Below, one piece after another: positions 24,371 through 36,233 of a DNA stretch of 64,000 nucleotides; within the stretch, counting starts at the first letter, position 1, and the number at the start of each line of letters is the position of its first letter. The stretch comes from Earliella scabrosa (Eukaryota; Basidiomycota; Agaricomycetes; Polyporales; Polyporaceae): NCBI GenBank assembly GCA_022605405.1, contig JABYQQ010000003.1, positions 1,798,001 to 1,862,000 of the forward strand, in the 5' to 3' direction. Below the pieces are notes generated by a model. It was given only the letters and a program-made list of their open reading frames with translations, searched no databases and was not told the origin of the DNA. A program made the position numbers and the translations under genes.

Positions 24371-27300
24371 TCACATGCCGTACGCGAAGGAACGCTGGTA
24401 GGGGTCGGCGACGCCGACGGGGAACGAGTTGACGTTGCCAGCGTAAGACGACACGCCCGAGAACGCGCCGGCGTGCGTGTGCGGCGGCGTTAGACCGGGG
24501 CTGTGGTTGCTCGCACCCTGCATCACGTAGCTGTCGATCGAGTGCGACTGCAGTCCGTGCAGGGGAGCACCCGCGTGCAGGCCGGGACCGCCCTGCAGCG
24601 CGTACAACCCGTTCTGCGCCGTGTAGGCGTCCGCCAACGCGCCTGCCTGGAGGTGCGACATATGGCGGGCCGGACCCGGGCCCATGCCCATGCCTTGATT
24701 GCCGATGGACATGTTGACCAGCGCCTGCTGGTTGTGATGGTAGCCTCCACCGCCGTAGGTGTCGTTGTGCTCGCGCTGGAGCTTGTTCTGGATGCGCTTC
24801 CCATACGGGGTGTTCCTGATCAATGGGAGAACTGGCCGGATCCCCTCGACAAGGAGCGCACGCTGACTGGGCTCAGCATAGTCGAGCGCGGTCTGCGACA
24901 CTCACGCTCAGCAAACCCTGCCAAGGTGACTAAGCGGCCTGATGGGGACGGACGCACCTGCACACAGTAATTACCATAGGAATCGCGCAACAGTTTCTCC
25001 AGGCGGGTTCGGTTCAGAAGCTCGCCGATCAGCATCTTGCGGGTGTTGTGCTCGGCGACGCGGATGCACTTTGGGCCCGACTCTGATGAGCGGGCGGGCC
25101 GACGACTGAACACGGCAAGAACGCACCTTCTCGATAACGTTCGAGCTGAACTTCTGGACCGACAGCGCGCACACGTTCCCGGTGAACTGGCGGATAACCG
25201 CGTCGCTGAACCGATTGTCGTTCAAGTCCAGGATGTATTGCACCACCTGTCGCGTAAGCCGCATCAGTATCAGAACGACGCAACACGGGGCCACACCGAC
25301 TGGCGGGCAGCACTCACATAGTTGCCGTAAGGATCCTGCACGAGCGTGAGGGCGTTGTACGTGATCTCATTCACGAGCTGCACACGCTGGTGTTCCGACG
25401 CATGGTCGATGCAGCGTTGCAGCACGCAGCAGCCGTGACGATGAGTCGCGACCTCGACGCAGTTCGCCGCAACGGCATTGTAGATGAACTGCACGCCCGG
25501 CGCGTTGTGAGCATGTGTCCAAGTTGAGTACTCACGGGTAAGCTCACCTGGTTGTCCTCGGGGGCGAGCTTGTTGAGGCACTTCTGGATCACGTGGTTGC
25601 CGTTGAGATCCTTGATGAGCACGACGACGTGCAAGCTGAGTGCGAGGATGATGGAGTGGATCTGCAGGTTGCAGCTGAGGTCAGTCTACACAGCCCCGTA
25701 AGTGGGAGGAGGACAAGCGGATAGAAAGACACTCACCTGCCTGCGCGTCGACAGGAAGTCGATCATCTTCTGCACCGCGCGGGTCCCGTGCATGTTCAGG
25801 GAAATGTTGACGAGCTCCTGAGCTACCGACTCGCAGATGACGTTTCGCTGCTCATCCGTCGAGTACTCGAGGAGCTTCTGGCACAGGTAGTTGCCGAAGG
25901 GGTCTGCGGAAGCGAGCGGTAAAGTTAGACTAGCGATAGGGTGCGGCGGAAATGAGACCACTGACCGGTCATGAGGTCCGCAAAATGACCGAACGTTTCG
26001 CGGAAGATCATGTCACGATGCTCCGGCACGCCCTCCTCGAGCTTCTTCTGGAGATAGCGGCAGCCGTGCTGATCCTTGCAGAGCTGCGGGATCTCGCCGA
26101 CAAGGTCCTCGAGGCGCGTACCCGCAAAGCGGTTGACTACAGGGGCGTTCAGACGGTTGTTCTATCGCAAAGACGTGATGAACCTACACTCACGGTCGAT
26201 GTCACCGCGCTTGTGCTTAGGCCCGTGCAGACCGTTCATCTTGCCGTCTGCGCCGCCGTTGGGGCGCCCGTTCATATTGAAGCCATACTTTGCACCGTTA
26301 TGGTGATACAGCGCCGTGGAGCCAGTCGACCCGACAGCCGCACCACGACCGGCGGCCTCAAACCCGTACGAGTTGAAACGCCCGCCCTCGATGGTTCCAG
26401 GAAGCCCGTAGACGCCATCACCGCCATATTGCTGCTCCGTCCCTTCAGCATCAGTCTCTGAAACAGATCAATGCGGATCGCGACGAACCTCGTCGATCCC
26501 TGACTGGATGGAGTTGAAGTTCAGGTTGCCGTCAAACTGGCCAGAGGGCATGCGGGAGAGCGACGGGTTGAGCTCGCTGTCTTCGCTCAGCTGGCGAGAG
26601 ATCTGTGCGCTGAGGATGCCGTTGATGTTGTGCGGGTCGCCGGACAGAGGCGTCCCAGGGGCTTTCGCGAGCGGCCCTGCGGAGCCGGGCATGCCGGGAA
26701 GTGGCGTAGCGGGGACGGAACGGGCAGACGTGATGGACGACAAAGTGTCACCCAAGCTGAGGGGAGAGCCACGACGCGAACCCAGGCCTTGGGCGAGGCC
26801 TTGCGACACCTGCTGCAGGAGGGGCGTCGTCGTGCCGGAGACAGACCCGTTGGTCTTCGAACTCAGGTCACCAAGGTTCGGGGAGAGGCCGACTGTCGGG
26901 TTTGTAACGTTGCGGCGGTCGGTACGACTCAGGCTGTCAGGGACGCGCCCGTTGAACTGAGGCCACTCGGAGGGTTTCTGAGTAGCGGACCAACCAACAG
27001 GGATAGGAAGAGGCAGGAAACGGGATAGGTTCAATAGATGGCTGGAGCACGGGCTTCTCGAGACACACCTTGGTGAACCCGTTGGAGTACTTGTCCTCGT
27101 CGGATGTTGGCAGGTTGCGCATAGCATCTACGAAGGATGAGGATGATATCGAGAAGGAAGTGAGACTGTACGCACTATGCATCTCCTGATCCAACTGCTC
27201 GTCCAACATCATGCCCGCGTTGTACACGTTCGCGTAGTCGTGAGTGAAACGGCCGCTGTTCGAGCGCAGGATGGACTGCGGGATCGCCCCGGAAGGGGTC

Positions 27301-28035
27301 GAGATCCCAGCCCGCTCGCCCGCAAGGGACAGACCCTGTAGGTGGCCTGCGAGCTCTTCGTCATGCTCGCTCGCCGAAGTACGGCGACTCGCCGGCATGC
27401 TCTTCGCGCCGCCGGGACGTGCGAAGGACTGGTTGCCGGAAGGCAACTCCGGGGAATGGTTGACGGAGGGAGCGTAAGTGACAGACTTACGCTTGTCCGC
27501 ATTCCCAACCGCCTTTGACAGAACGTCCACGTCTACGGTGTTGGACAGGCTCGACCGGTAGGTCGGGGAATGGTCGTCGCTGAGGATAGCGTTGACACGC
27601 GGGGGCGTGGTAGGCGCCGAGACAGCGAGGTGCTGAGACTCGAGGGGGATGCTGAGCAGCTCTCGGGCCTGCTGCTGCTCAAGGGCGCGCATCTGGTCCT
27701 CGAACATCTTGCGCTGGAAGGCGCGTTGACGCTCATGCTCCATGCGCTTGAGAGCGCGCTGCTGTTTGCCGATGGACAGCGAGTCAGCTTACGAAAACAC
27801 GACTGCCTGGAGGATGAGTGAAGACACTCACAGCGGTGACGTCCGTCATATTACCACCGAGTCTCGCGGCCTGAGAAAGGCGGGGACGCGATTAGGAGGC
27901 AGGGAAAGGGCGGGAAGGAGGAGAAGGACGCACCGAATCCGCAAGGTCCAGAAACGCAGGCGGGCTCTGGATCCTGTCGCTGTTGGCCTGACGAGGGTCG
28001 GCGGGGGAAGTAGTGGCATCCAAAGTAGTACTCAT
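24371..28035 (-). CDS. Pumilio-family RNA-binding protein, Puf4-like
   Basis: A cytoplasmic post-transcriptional regulator that binds UGUA-containing 3' UTRs. Translation starts MSTTLDATTSPADPR; about 600 low-complexity residues precede the repeats. The Pumilio domain (about 26.1 down to 24.75 kb) has all eight repeats with recognition motifs in order: CRYLQ, NYLCQ, TRAVQ, NHVIQ, CCVLQ, NYVVQ, SNVIE and NYCVQ, plus the C-terminal flanking GKRIQ helix. The HGTRAVQ, HGCCVLQ and RHGCC patterns match yeast Puf4 better than Puf3 or PUM1. Several repeats are cut by introns. A Gly/His/Gln/Met-rich tail ends QRSFAYGM. In Cryptococcus a Puf4 homologue is known to act in stress responses; that role is inferred here from homology only. 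The domain call is very firm, the Puf4 subgroup probable. Confidence 0.94.
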
Positions 28036-30079
28036 AGTGAAAGAGAGGCGGGGAATACTTTTGCTCCAAGGTGGTCGACAGAGAACAGATTGAGCAGAAC
28101 GGTTAGAGTAGCGAGTGAGATAGACCTAATTGCACAAGGGTAATCCTGGGTCGCGAGCGGGGGTATGAGATGCAGCTGGAGGAGGATGTGCGGGGGCGGG
28201 GAGTGATGGGGAGGAGACGTACCTGCCAGCTGATTTTTAGCCCGTCTATAACGACTATGTTGGTACAATGTATCGGAAGTACTGCTGGCGGGGAGTGAGG
28301 AAGAGGACAAGGAGAGGCAAAGGGCGAAACGCACGCTGGGGCGAATTTTGATAGCAAGAGGATGTCGAGAGCGGTGACAAGGACTATTAGCGGTGTACAG
28401 GAGCGTCCTTACTGGGGAAGAGCAAGCAACTCTAAATGCACGCTCACCGGAGGGCCCCCGAATTTAAACCTCCGACTACCAACGCGGCCGAGCCTCCGTT
28501 AAACGCCCCTTGAAACTCTCATCAATCCTTCACTCGCCGCGGCCAGCAGCCAGCCTTGCCTCTCCGCCTCGCCTATCCTCTTCCACCCGCTCTTTCACGA
28601 CCCGGCCTCTTCGCCAGCAATCTCCTCCGTCTCCCCGCCCCATCTCCGCCCCGGCTCCTCCCGCGGCACCCAGACGCCCGCGCTTCCTCCCCGAAAAGGA
28701 GATTCCCGATCTCTCTAGCGCGCGTCGTCGCCCTTACACATAATCGGCTCGCGCAGTTTTCTCCGCCTCGCCGGCCCCCTTGCCTAGTCTAGCCCTCGCC
28801 GGCCGTCGCCCACCTCAGTTGCCATCAAACGGGCCCAACTAACCACCATTAGCCCCAGCCCAACACAAGGCCTTCAACTGCGCATAACCACTCCCGCCCT
28901 CCCTCTCTCTCGAATAGACTTTACGCACCGCACCCCGATCGCGCACGTTCGCGTATATACGCGCAATGTCTCGGCCACTGGCGTAATACACCTCTTCTGT
29001 ACCGTTACGGCCGACCACGTCCAGCCGAGCGCCGCGCTTGCGCTTCCTCCGCCTCTTTCTCATGCGCACACACAAGCAGATCCACTTTTCCACGCAATTT
29101 TGCTCAGGGTCCCCCTTGCGCCTTCCGCCTCTTTGACCAACACCGATATCATCTCATCCGAATCGGCCCACCAAACAGGACAGGACGCTCTCGCCGCCGC
29201 ATCTCCAATTGGGTGCACGCGAGACGTGAAGGCCGCGTGAAGAGCGGGCGCGGGATGCCTTCGCATCCGCGGAAAAGCTCTTTCTCGCGCCGCGTGCGCC
29301 CCATGGACCGTTGCAACCCATCCGCTGACGTTTCTAACCCGCCTGTTGCCTAAGCCTTTGCCAGCCCGGTCCGCCCTGCTAAGCGTTAGGCGCAGCAACA
29401 GCCCATGGCCATATGCCACCATCGGTGACGGTCCACGGGCCTGCTTCGCCCAACTGGGGCGATGGGCGGGACCTGCGCGATGGCGGGCCAAGCTGCACGG
29501 CGCCCCGCTGCCATAGAGACAACCGGGCGAGGTGCAGACCTAGTGCGCCCTGTGGTGCCTTGTGTTGGTGCTCGCGTTTAATTCCGCGCAGAACCTCTGT
29601 CAGAAGCGCAAGGGCGGCGGCTGGCGCCACATATTTCCTTTTGCTTCCGCGCGCGACGCTAAGCGAAAGTGGGCTGATCTCTCGGACCCGCCGCTACGGT
29701 TCCCTGCGGCACCCCTCGGCACCCCCGTGCGACGGGCGACCGACCGTGTGGACAAAGTCGCCGACTGCAGTCTGGGCCGTCACATTCGCCCATTAAGCGT
29801 CTGCAGCAACCCATGCTTCTCCATTGACCACGAATTTCGGAAGAGCATTCACGAAACAAAGGAGCGAGTTCGGAAGGTAAGTATGTGATCGTAAAGCACA
29901 ACATATGTATACCGGCAGATCCTGTAAGGTAGCGAAAGAATAAGCAATAGAGTATGTGCGCCCGCGTCTCGCATCGCAGCCATGGCCCATCAGCATTCCC
30001 TCTGTCAACGATCGACGCGGCGAGCCGCAAAAGAGCCTGAAGAAAGGCCGGTCAAAGCGTGCAGCGCCTGCCGTCCTAT
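28036..30079. promoter_or_regulatory. Long intergenic region upstream of the PUF gene
   Basis: About 2 kb between the PUF start codon (minus) and the Vps38 stop codon (minus). It contains the PUF promoter and 5' UTR and the Vps38 3' flank. The sequence is GC-rich and full of CCGCC/CCTCC tracts (28550-28700). Open frames here start at non-ATG codons or lack any recognisable domain, so I call no gene. Confidence 0.5.
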
Positions 30080-33000
30080 CTACGAGCTCAGCACCAAAGG
30101 CGGCGAGCGCGCAACGGCATCTTCAACGACCTTCTCCCGGCCGTTGGAGGTGGCGATCGCAGGAATGCCGTTCGCGCCACCCCGGGTCAGGGCAGCAGCA
30201 GCAGCAGCAGCAGCCACCACCTTCCCTTCATCGTCAACCCCACCCTCCTCCACTTCCTCCTCCTCTCCCATACCATTCACCGAGCCCTCCGGCTTGACAC
30301 TGACACCGCGGATGGTGCGCCGGTCGTCCTCGTCATCCCCCGCTCCCGATTCGCCGTCCTCGCCGCTCGCGTTAGCCGCGCTCGCACCACTCGCACCTTC
30401 CCCCGCAGCCGACGCCTGCGCCTGCGCCTCCGCGTCCGGCGTCTCCGCCACAGATTTCACGGACGGCTTTTGGCTCGTGGCGGCGTACCGGCCGCGCAAC
30501 GTCAAGAAGCCCGTGAGCGGCGCGAGGTCGAGGAACGCACGCGACTTGCGCTGCGTCGCCTTTGTCGGCGTGCTCGCCCCGCTCGCGGGGGGCGTGCTGC
30601 TGCTTGTAGCGGCGCCGGTCTCCGGAGCGGACGTTGATGCTGGCAGCTGCCCGGATGCAGACCCGTCGAGGCTATCGTTGTCGACGCCGGCGGGAGTTGA
30701 TACGTCCGGCTTCGAGGCGGAGGGAAGGGAAGAAGTCGAGTCCGCGGGAGCGGGCGGCTGGGACTGCAGGGACGAGATTGACACTGACGAGGATGCGACA
30801 CGATGCCCACTGTTGTATCATTTCGTCATGCCTATCAGAACAGCTCGGACATATCACAGAAGCTTTACTTACGGAATGCTGCGCTGTACGTTGTCCGTGA
30901 GCGTCAGCAGCAGGTTCTTCAGGTTCGGCAGCGTGTGGCGCATGTCCAGTGCGCGGAGATTCCGCTCGCTCATGAGCTAACATAACGCATGCGCATCAGT
31001 CAGCGGTTGGTGGAATGCTTGGAAGCGCACAGGCGCCTCACCATCTCGATATCCTTGTTGAGGAGGAACACACCATATTCGAATCGGTACGTGTCCACGC
31101 CTCTCGAGAACAGCGGAAAGCTAGTGTGACATACGTCAGCGACTGCCCTGTCCCACGCGTACGGCACACACAAACGACGGGTACTCACTTCCGCGGGCCA
31201 ACCATGGCAGAGATACCGTCTTTGATCATGCTCCGGCTACCCACGCACGTAACGGGGTACACCAGCCGGTGTCCCATATAGGCAGAGAGGAGCTGAACTA
31301 CCTGAGCGGAGTATCCCAGCGCTGTAGCCACACTGTCCTCCGTAACATCTTTGTACGCAGGCAAGGTGAGCGGGGGCGCTGGATCCGTAGCGGCGACAGG
31401 TATTGGAAGAGGCACGTCCAGGATGGAAAATAATAGATCCGGTGGTGAGACGAGCTCTATGGGGTATATGAATGAGACGATGGAAATGAGGTTGCTCCGC
31501 ATGATGGGGAGCAGTTTGCGCAGTGACGATAGACGTGCCCTGGGTTTCAAGGTTAGTAGCGCAATAAATAGCGGTTTGATCGTGCACTTACCGTTCCTCA
31601 GAGATGGTTTCCTCAACCTGAACCTCCTCCCCTAGGTCTTCCTCGTGAAGCTGGCGTGCTTGAGCCAGCAGCTCGCGCCGTCTTCGGAGATCCTCTCGTC
31701 GGGCTGCTATTCGGTCTGTCACTGCATCGTTTGATAATCAACTTTTCCGCACGGTACGTGAAGGACAAATCACTTACAGTCCTTCGAATTCTGCGCGACT
31801 TTGGACCTCTGAGCATAAAGCTCAGCAAGCCAAGCTTCTCGTTCAGAAACTTCACGATTCTGCGAGGCAGAGTTTGATTAGTCGAGACGCCGATGATGCT
31901 CCGCATGTGGTTTTGAGACTTACCAGGATGATGGCATCGTTGTGCACGACCGCCTTGTCAATCTGTCGAACCACTTCGCCCAGCGACTGCTCGGTATCCT
32001 GAATAACCGACTGCAGGTTGATCAACCTGGTCGAGGTAAATCCTAACACTGCTTTGCAGGCACAACGAACACATACTTCAGAATATCTTGCCAACTTGCA
32101 GACTTCACCGCACGCTTCTTGCGGTGCGTCCCGTCGAGTTCGCTGATTGTCGGGCTTGTCGGCATGCTGTCCAGACTGGATCCTATCTTCGGAGACTGCA
32201 AGCCAATCTCCCCTGTCGGTCTTATTCGATGCACCTCCGTCTCTGGATCAGAGTTATAACCAGCATTGGTAGACGGTGCTCGAGATGGCGGATTCGATCG
32301 CAAGGAGCGAGGAGGCAAGTAGAGCGTCTCCCCAGTTGAGAGGGAAATAAGTAGGGTGTTGGATGGCATGTGCGCAGAGTTGTGCTCGAGCTGCAGAACG
32401 TCAGTGAGCCTGCCACGAGGTTAGGGTCAATACTCACCTCCGCGGGAAGAAGTTTCAGCTCGTTGAGTGTAACCTCCCATGACTCCAATACTTTCCACTC
32501 TGCGTCGCCCTCTGCGCCATCTAGTTGCTTCTCCTTGCCTTTGCCCTTGGCGGGCTGTCCCATGGAGTCCATCGACCGAATGGTACTTGTTCCCTCTTGA
32601 CCGAGCCGTCCCCAAACCTCAACTCGCATCTTGGCGCCACTAAGATCAGTGCCAGGTGCGAATTCATCCCTGCTTAGCTGGAAGACAGGGTTCGTCGAGG
32701 GCCAATGTATGGGCGAAATGTAGTCAGGCACAGGTAGAGAGTCATCCGGGGGCTGTGCGACTTGAACGGCGTGGGAGGTATCATGCGAGGTGGATGAAGC
32801 AGGAGTGACTTGTGAGGAAGCGGAGGATGTGGGGAAACGCGCCTTCTGCGGTGTCGACGGCGACTTCGGAGTCTTGCCGTTTGATAGAGATACCGAGGCA
32901 GACTTCCCGTGCGCAGCTAATGAACCCTTCGCTGCAGACATGGAAGCCGATGCGCCGTGTTTCGTGGGGGTGGTCGGGGAGCGCGGTATTGGAGATGTAC

Positions 33001-33875
33001 CTGCAGCACCTACGGTTCCTCGTCTCGGCATGATTTTGGACGCGGTACCGGCCTTCGATGCCGGCTTGTCTTTCGATGGTCGAGTTGGACTTGAAGGTCG
33101 GGAGGAAGAGGGCGAACCAGCTGTATGTTCAACATGCTCACCGTTGGGCGTGCTCGGGTGAACGCCGTTCGCAGCGGAGCCGCTTGGAAGTAGTGTCACG
33201 GTAATGAAAGACTCGACCAGGCGGGACTGCAATATCTTCTCCAGCTTCTTCTGAGACGTGTCCCGAAGCAAGTCCGGGAAGAAAGAAGACGTAGAGGTAC
33301 CGAGGTCGCCGGATATAGTGGACGCGGCATGAAGGGAATGTGACGATGCGAGGGACAAGGTGCGAGTGCGATGTGGGGGTCGCACGGTAGATGTACCAAC
33401 ATTGGAGGGATGCCGTGTAAGCTTCGGACTAGATGAACCGGCGGAGGTGGAGAGAGGGATGCTGGCTCTGGATGATGTCCTCCTTCTCATGGTAGGCTCT
33501 CCGGAGCGGTCCAGGCTCCCAGACATCCCTTCCTCCTCGCCTCTTGACCCCGAGTGGTTTGAACTGGCAGCGGATATGCGCCGCCCGCGTTTCCTGCCGA
33601 GGGTGACATCGAGGTCGTCCGACAGGTGCCCGTAGGGTGTGAACTGGGGTTGCTCGGATGGTTTCGTGAGCGCGGATGCAAGCGCGTCACGGACGGGGAA
33701 TGGGGTGAGGTTGCGAATTTGTATGGAGGTAATATGGCGAATGCGGCGCTACTCCGAGGTGTTGACGTTGAGCGCACCAGTTGTCCGTACGGGGAACACT
33801 CACCGGCAGAGTAGATGTCGTATACGACGCTACATCCAGATCGGTCCCGCTCCAGGAAGATATAGACGATTGCAT
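30080..33875 (-). CDS. UVRAG/Vps38-type subunit of the Vps34 PI3-kinase complex II
   Basis: A scaffold of the class III PI3-kinase complex that acts at endosomes in sorting and in autophagosome maturation. Exon 1 starts MQSSISSWSGTDLD at 33875. It is spliced over a gtgagtg..agtag intron to RRIRHITSIQIRNLTPFPV, a conserved N-terminal strand of fungal homologues. About 300 Ser/Pro-rich residues follow. A C2-like stretch reads SRLVESFITVTLL and VFQLSRDEFAPGTDL. A coiled-coil stretch (ERARLSSLRK, RREDLRRRRELL) leads into the UVRAG/Atg14 C-terminal domain. That domain shows IYPIELVSPPDLLFSI, ATALGYSAQVVQLLSAY, YPVTCVGSRSMIKD and FPLFSRGVDTYRFEYGVFLL, followed by LNKDIEML, which is diagnostic for UVRAG/Vps38 rather than Atg14. 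The Ser/Ala-rich tail, with a poly-Ala run, ends PPLVLSS. The gene is divergent from an unrecognised gene. Confidence 0.88.
30193..30213. repeat. (CAG)7 microsatellite within the Vps38 CDS
   Basis: Seven perfect CAG units on the plus strand. Read on the minus strand in the frame of the Vps38 gene they encode a run of eight alanines in the disordered tail. Length polymorphism between strains is likely. Confidence 0.85.
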
Positions 33876-34277
33876 GATGTAGATAATCCCGACTAGAGTG
33901 CTGAAACGAAGACGTGCAGTGCCGGAGATACTCGAGGAGTCGTGCGGCGGTGAGACAGAAAGCACTCTAGTAGAGGGGCATATGATAGATGTCTAGCAAG
34001 AACGAATGATCGGTAGCAGCGGAGTGTATGATATGTGTTCAAATCCGTAGGCGAGGTCGTCGGCGCCGTCGCCGAGGGTGTCGAGGATGTCGAGGACCGT
34101 CGTGGATGGTGCAAGAGTTCATGCAGGAGGCGGAGGTCGGCAGCGTGACGCGCGTGAAAGCGATCGCGCCGCTCGCGCGGGCGTAGCCACCGTCTGTTCC
34201 CGGTTGGCCTCTTCCCGTGCCACACGCGTCCTTACGTCCTCCCTCGTCCACACTCAGCATCCTTCTTGCTCTCCAGC
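33876..34277. promoter_or_regulatory. Bidirectional promoter, Vps38 and unknown acidic protein
   Basis: The two start codons face away from each other across 402 bases, so both promoters must lie here. I see no clear TATA box. A GTCG/CGCCG-rich stretch is centred near 34060-34100. Confidence 0.55.
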
Positions 34278-35859
34278 ATGGCGCCGAAGCCACGCCCAGT
34301 CCGCAAGCCTTCGAATCCCATAGCTAAAGATGCCACCACGACTCCTGCAAGCAAGGCCCCTGCAGCAGCAGCGGCCGCCGCGAGTTCCTCAATGCCTCCT
34401 CCACCGGACCCAGTCGTACCTCTCGGAATACTGGAGGCGGAAGTAACTGCACTATCTTCCTGTCTTCAGGTATGTTGTCGAGCTGCTTGAGCTCGCATGT
34501 CATGCTCAAAAGGTGCAGAATGCAGTGGTGAAGACAGGGCAGGTCTATGGATTCTACACGGACGTCAAGAAATTGTACGTTCTGCCCTATTGCTCTCTTC
34601 CTTGCATCCTCATAGAGCACCCAATACAGAGGGATTCAGCAGTATGCACCGCGACCTCCACGCTCCTTGACGTCGTCTCTCGGCCGCGAGATCGTCAAGT
34701 ATGACCAACTCTGCGACGCCATGGAATCCCACCTCGTAAGTACCTCTCACCCATCCTCGACCACCTCCACCTCACACCCTCAATATCCGCGTTCCAGCTC
34801 CGCGCCATAACCATCCTCCAACGTGACCTCGCGCGCGAAGAACAGCGTCTCAAAGCCGAAGAAGAGGCCGCAGCAGCTGCTGCTGCCGCCGCGCGTGCCA
34901 CCTCCCCCTCCGCCGCCTCTGTCTCAGTCACGACCCCGCCCGGCTCGCCCACGCCGTCAACGCATACCGAGCTCCCAGACGGCAGCACCCGCCCGCGCAT
35001 GTCCAGCATCAGCCTCGCCTCCGCGCGCCGCCAGTCGACCATCTCCCTCTCCTCCCTCTCGCGCCCCGCCGCCCCGCACAAGCTCGACCTGTCCGCGTCC
35101 GCGCTCCGCATCCACCCGGACGAGATGATCCCGAGCGGGCTCTCGTCCCCCGTCACGCTCGCGCCGCGCTCCGCCCGCGCGTCGCTCCCTCCGGACCTCG
35201 TCATGGCCGCGCTCGGCGAGGCCGCGAGCCGCGCGGTCGACATTGACCTCACGCTCGATTCGGACATCGACATGGCTGGCCCGGGCCCCTCGACAGGTGA
35301 GGTCAGGACCATGGGCGGCATCGACCCGACGCTCGGGAGCTCCGCCGACAAGCCCATCGAGCTCGACCTGGACATGGATATGGATATGCAGTTCTTTGGG
35401 GACGCACCCGCGGGGGGCGCCTCGAACGCGAACGCGGCGAGCATGTACGGCGAGCAGCCACTCGTCAAGCCGAAGGAGGAGCAGATCGATGTGGACAACC
35501 TCCTGAGCGCGTTTCAGCCGTCGGCCGGAGGAGACGATATCTTTGCGTCGTTGGGCGAGTCGAGCGCAGCTGGGAGTGGGTCGTCGGGAGCATTCGCACC
35601 CATCATTACAGACCTGCAGAAGGGTGCGACGGGGGCGCCGTCGCCGGATACCATCATGGCAAGCTTTGGTGTTGGAGCAGGCACTTCGCAATCCGGAGAC
35701 GCCTCGGGAATGACGAGCATGCCGGATTTCGACACGTTATTCACCGGGGCTAGTGAAAGCGGGGCAATAGCTATGATGGACGACTTCCTCAACATAGGAG
35801 TCAACCCGTCGACGACCGACGGAGCTGGACCTAGCACCTCTACGTCTGCCGGTACTTGA
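34278..35859 (+). CDS. Unrecognised protein with coiled coil and acidic-hydrophobic C-terminal modules
   Basis: I do not recognise the family. The start MAPKPRPVRKPSNP is basic, followed by an Ala/Pro tract. A helical region then reads LGILEAEVTALSSCLQ, spliced to NAVVKTGQVYGFYTDVKKLY, and continues through REIVKYDQLCDAMESHLL and ILQRDLAREEQRLKAEE, which should form a coiled coil. A poly-Ala stretch and a Ser/Pro-rich linker follow. The C-terminal half is strongly acidic with spaced short modules: IELDLDMDMDMQFF, VDNLLSAFQ, DDIFASLGE, MPDFDTLFTG and MMDDFLNIG. These resemble transactivation-type motifs, so a nuclear transcription role (for example a Mediator-tail-like protein) is possible, but this is inference only. 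Three short introns in the first 550 bases, then one long exon. It shares a promoter region with the Vps38 gene. Confidence 0.75.
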
Positions 35860-36233
35860 GCAAACTGCCCACATTGAGCGAGGGGTATCAGCTTCGTGTG
35901 TAATATACAAGCGTAGAACTCCTAGACCTGGCAACGGCGAGCCTTCCCTCTACTGGTACGATGATCGCGACATAGCATCATAAACAATACGACGACAGCG
36001 CTCCTATATACGCCGAACACCCACAGCATGTCACCAACACGTAGAGGTCCAACAAACCGCACAACACAACACAACACGACAGTGACCACGTACACCACGT
36101 ACGCATACTAGCTGACAAACGAAGTGTCCCATCCGACGCGACATCGTCCGCATGATGACATGGCGCGAGCGAGAGTCCGTGTAACTGTAGACCAGATCTA
36201 GGCAGAGACGCGATTCAGGATCGTCCGCCGCCG
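35860..36233. other. Convergent intergenic region
   Basis: Two 3' ends meet here. A short (ACAAC)n run lies at about 36060-36078. Nothing else is seen. Confidence 0.5.

Noticed and set aside
16814..28035. Possible secondary-metabolite or other functional gene cluster
   Set aside because: Neighbouring genes (GYF, H3K9 methyltransferase, PUF) are unrelated conserved regulators; no biosynthetic enzymes are present.
28510..28743. Arg/Pro-rich frame resembling a mitochondrial presequence
   Set aside because: It begins at TTG, has no ATG in a suitable place and no conserved feature after the basic stretch.
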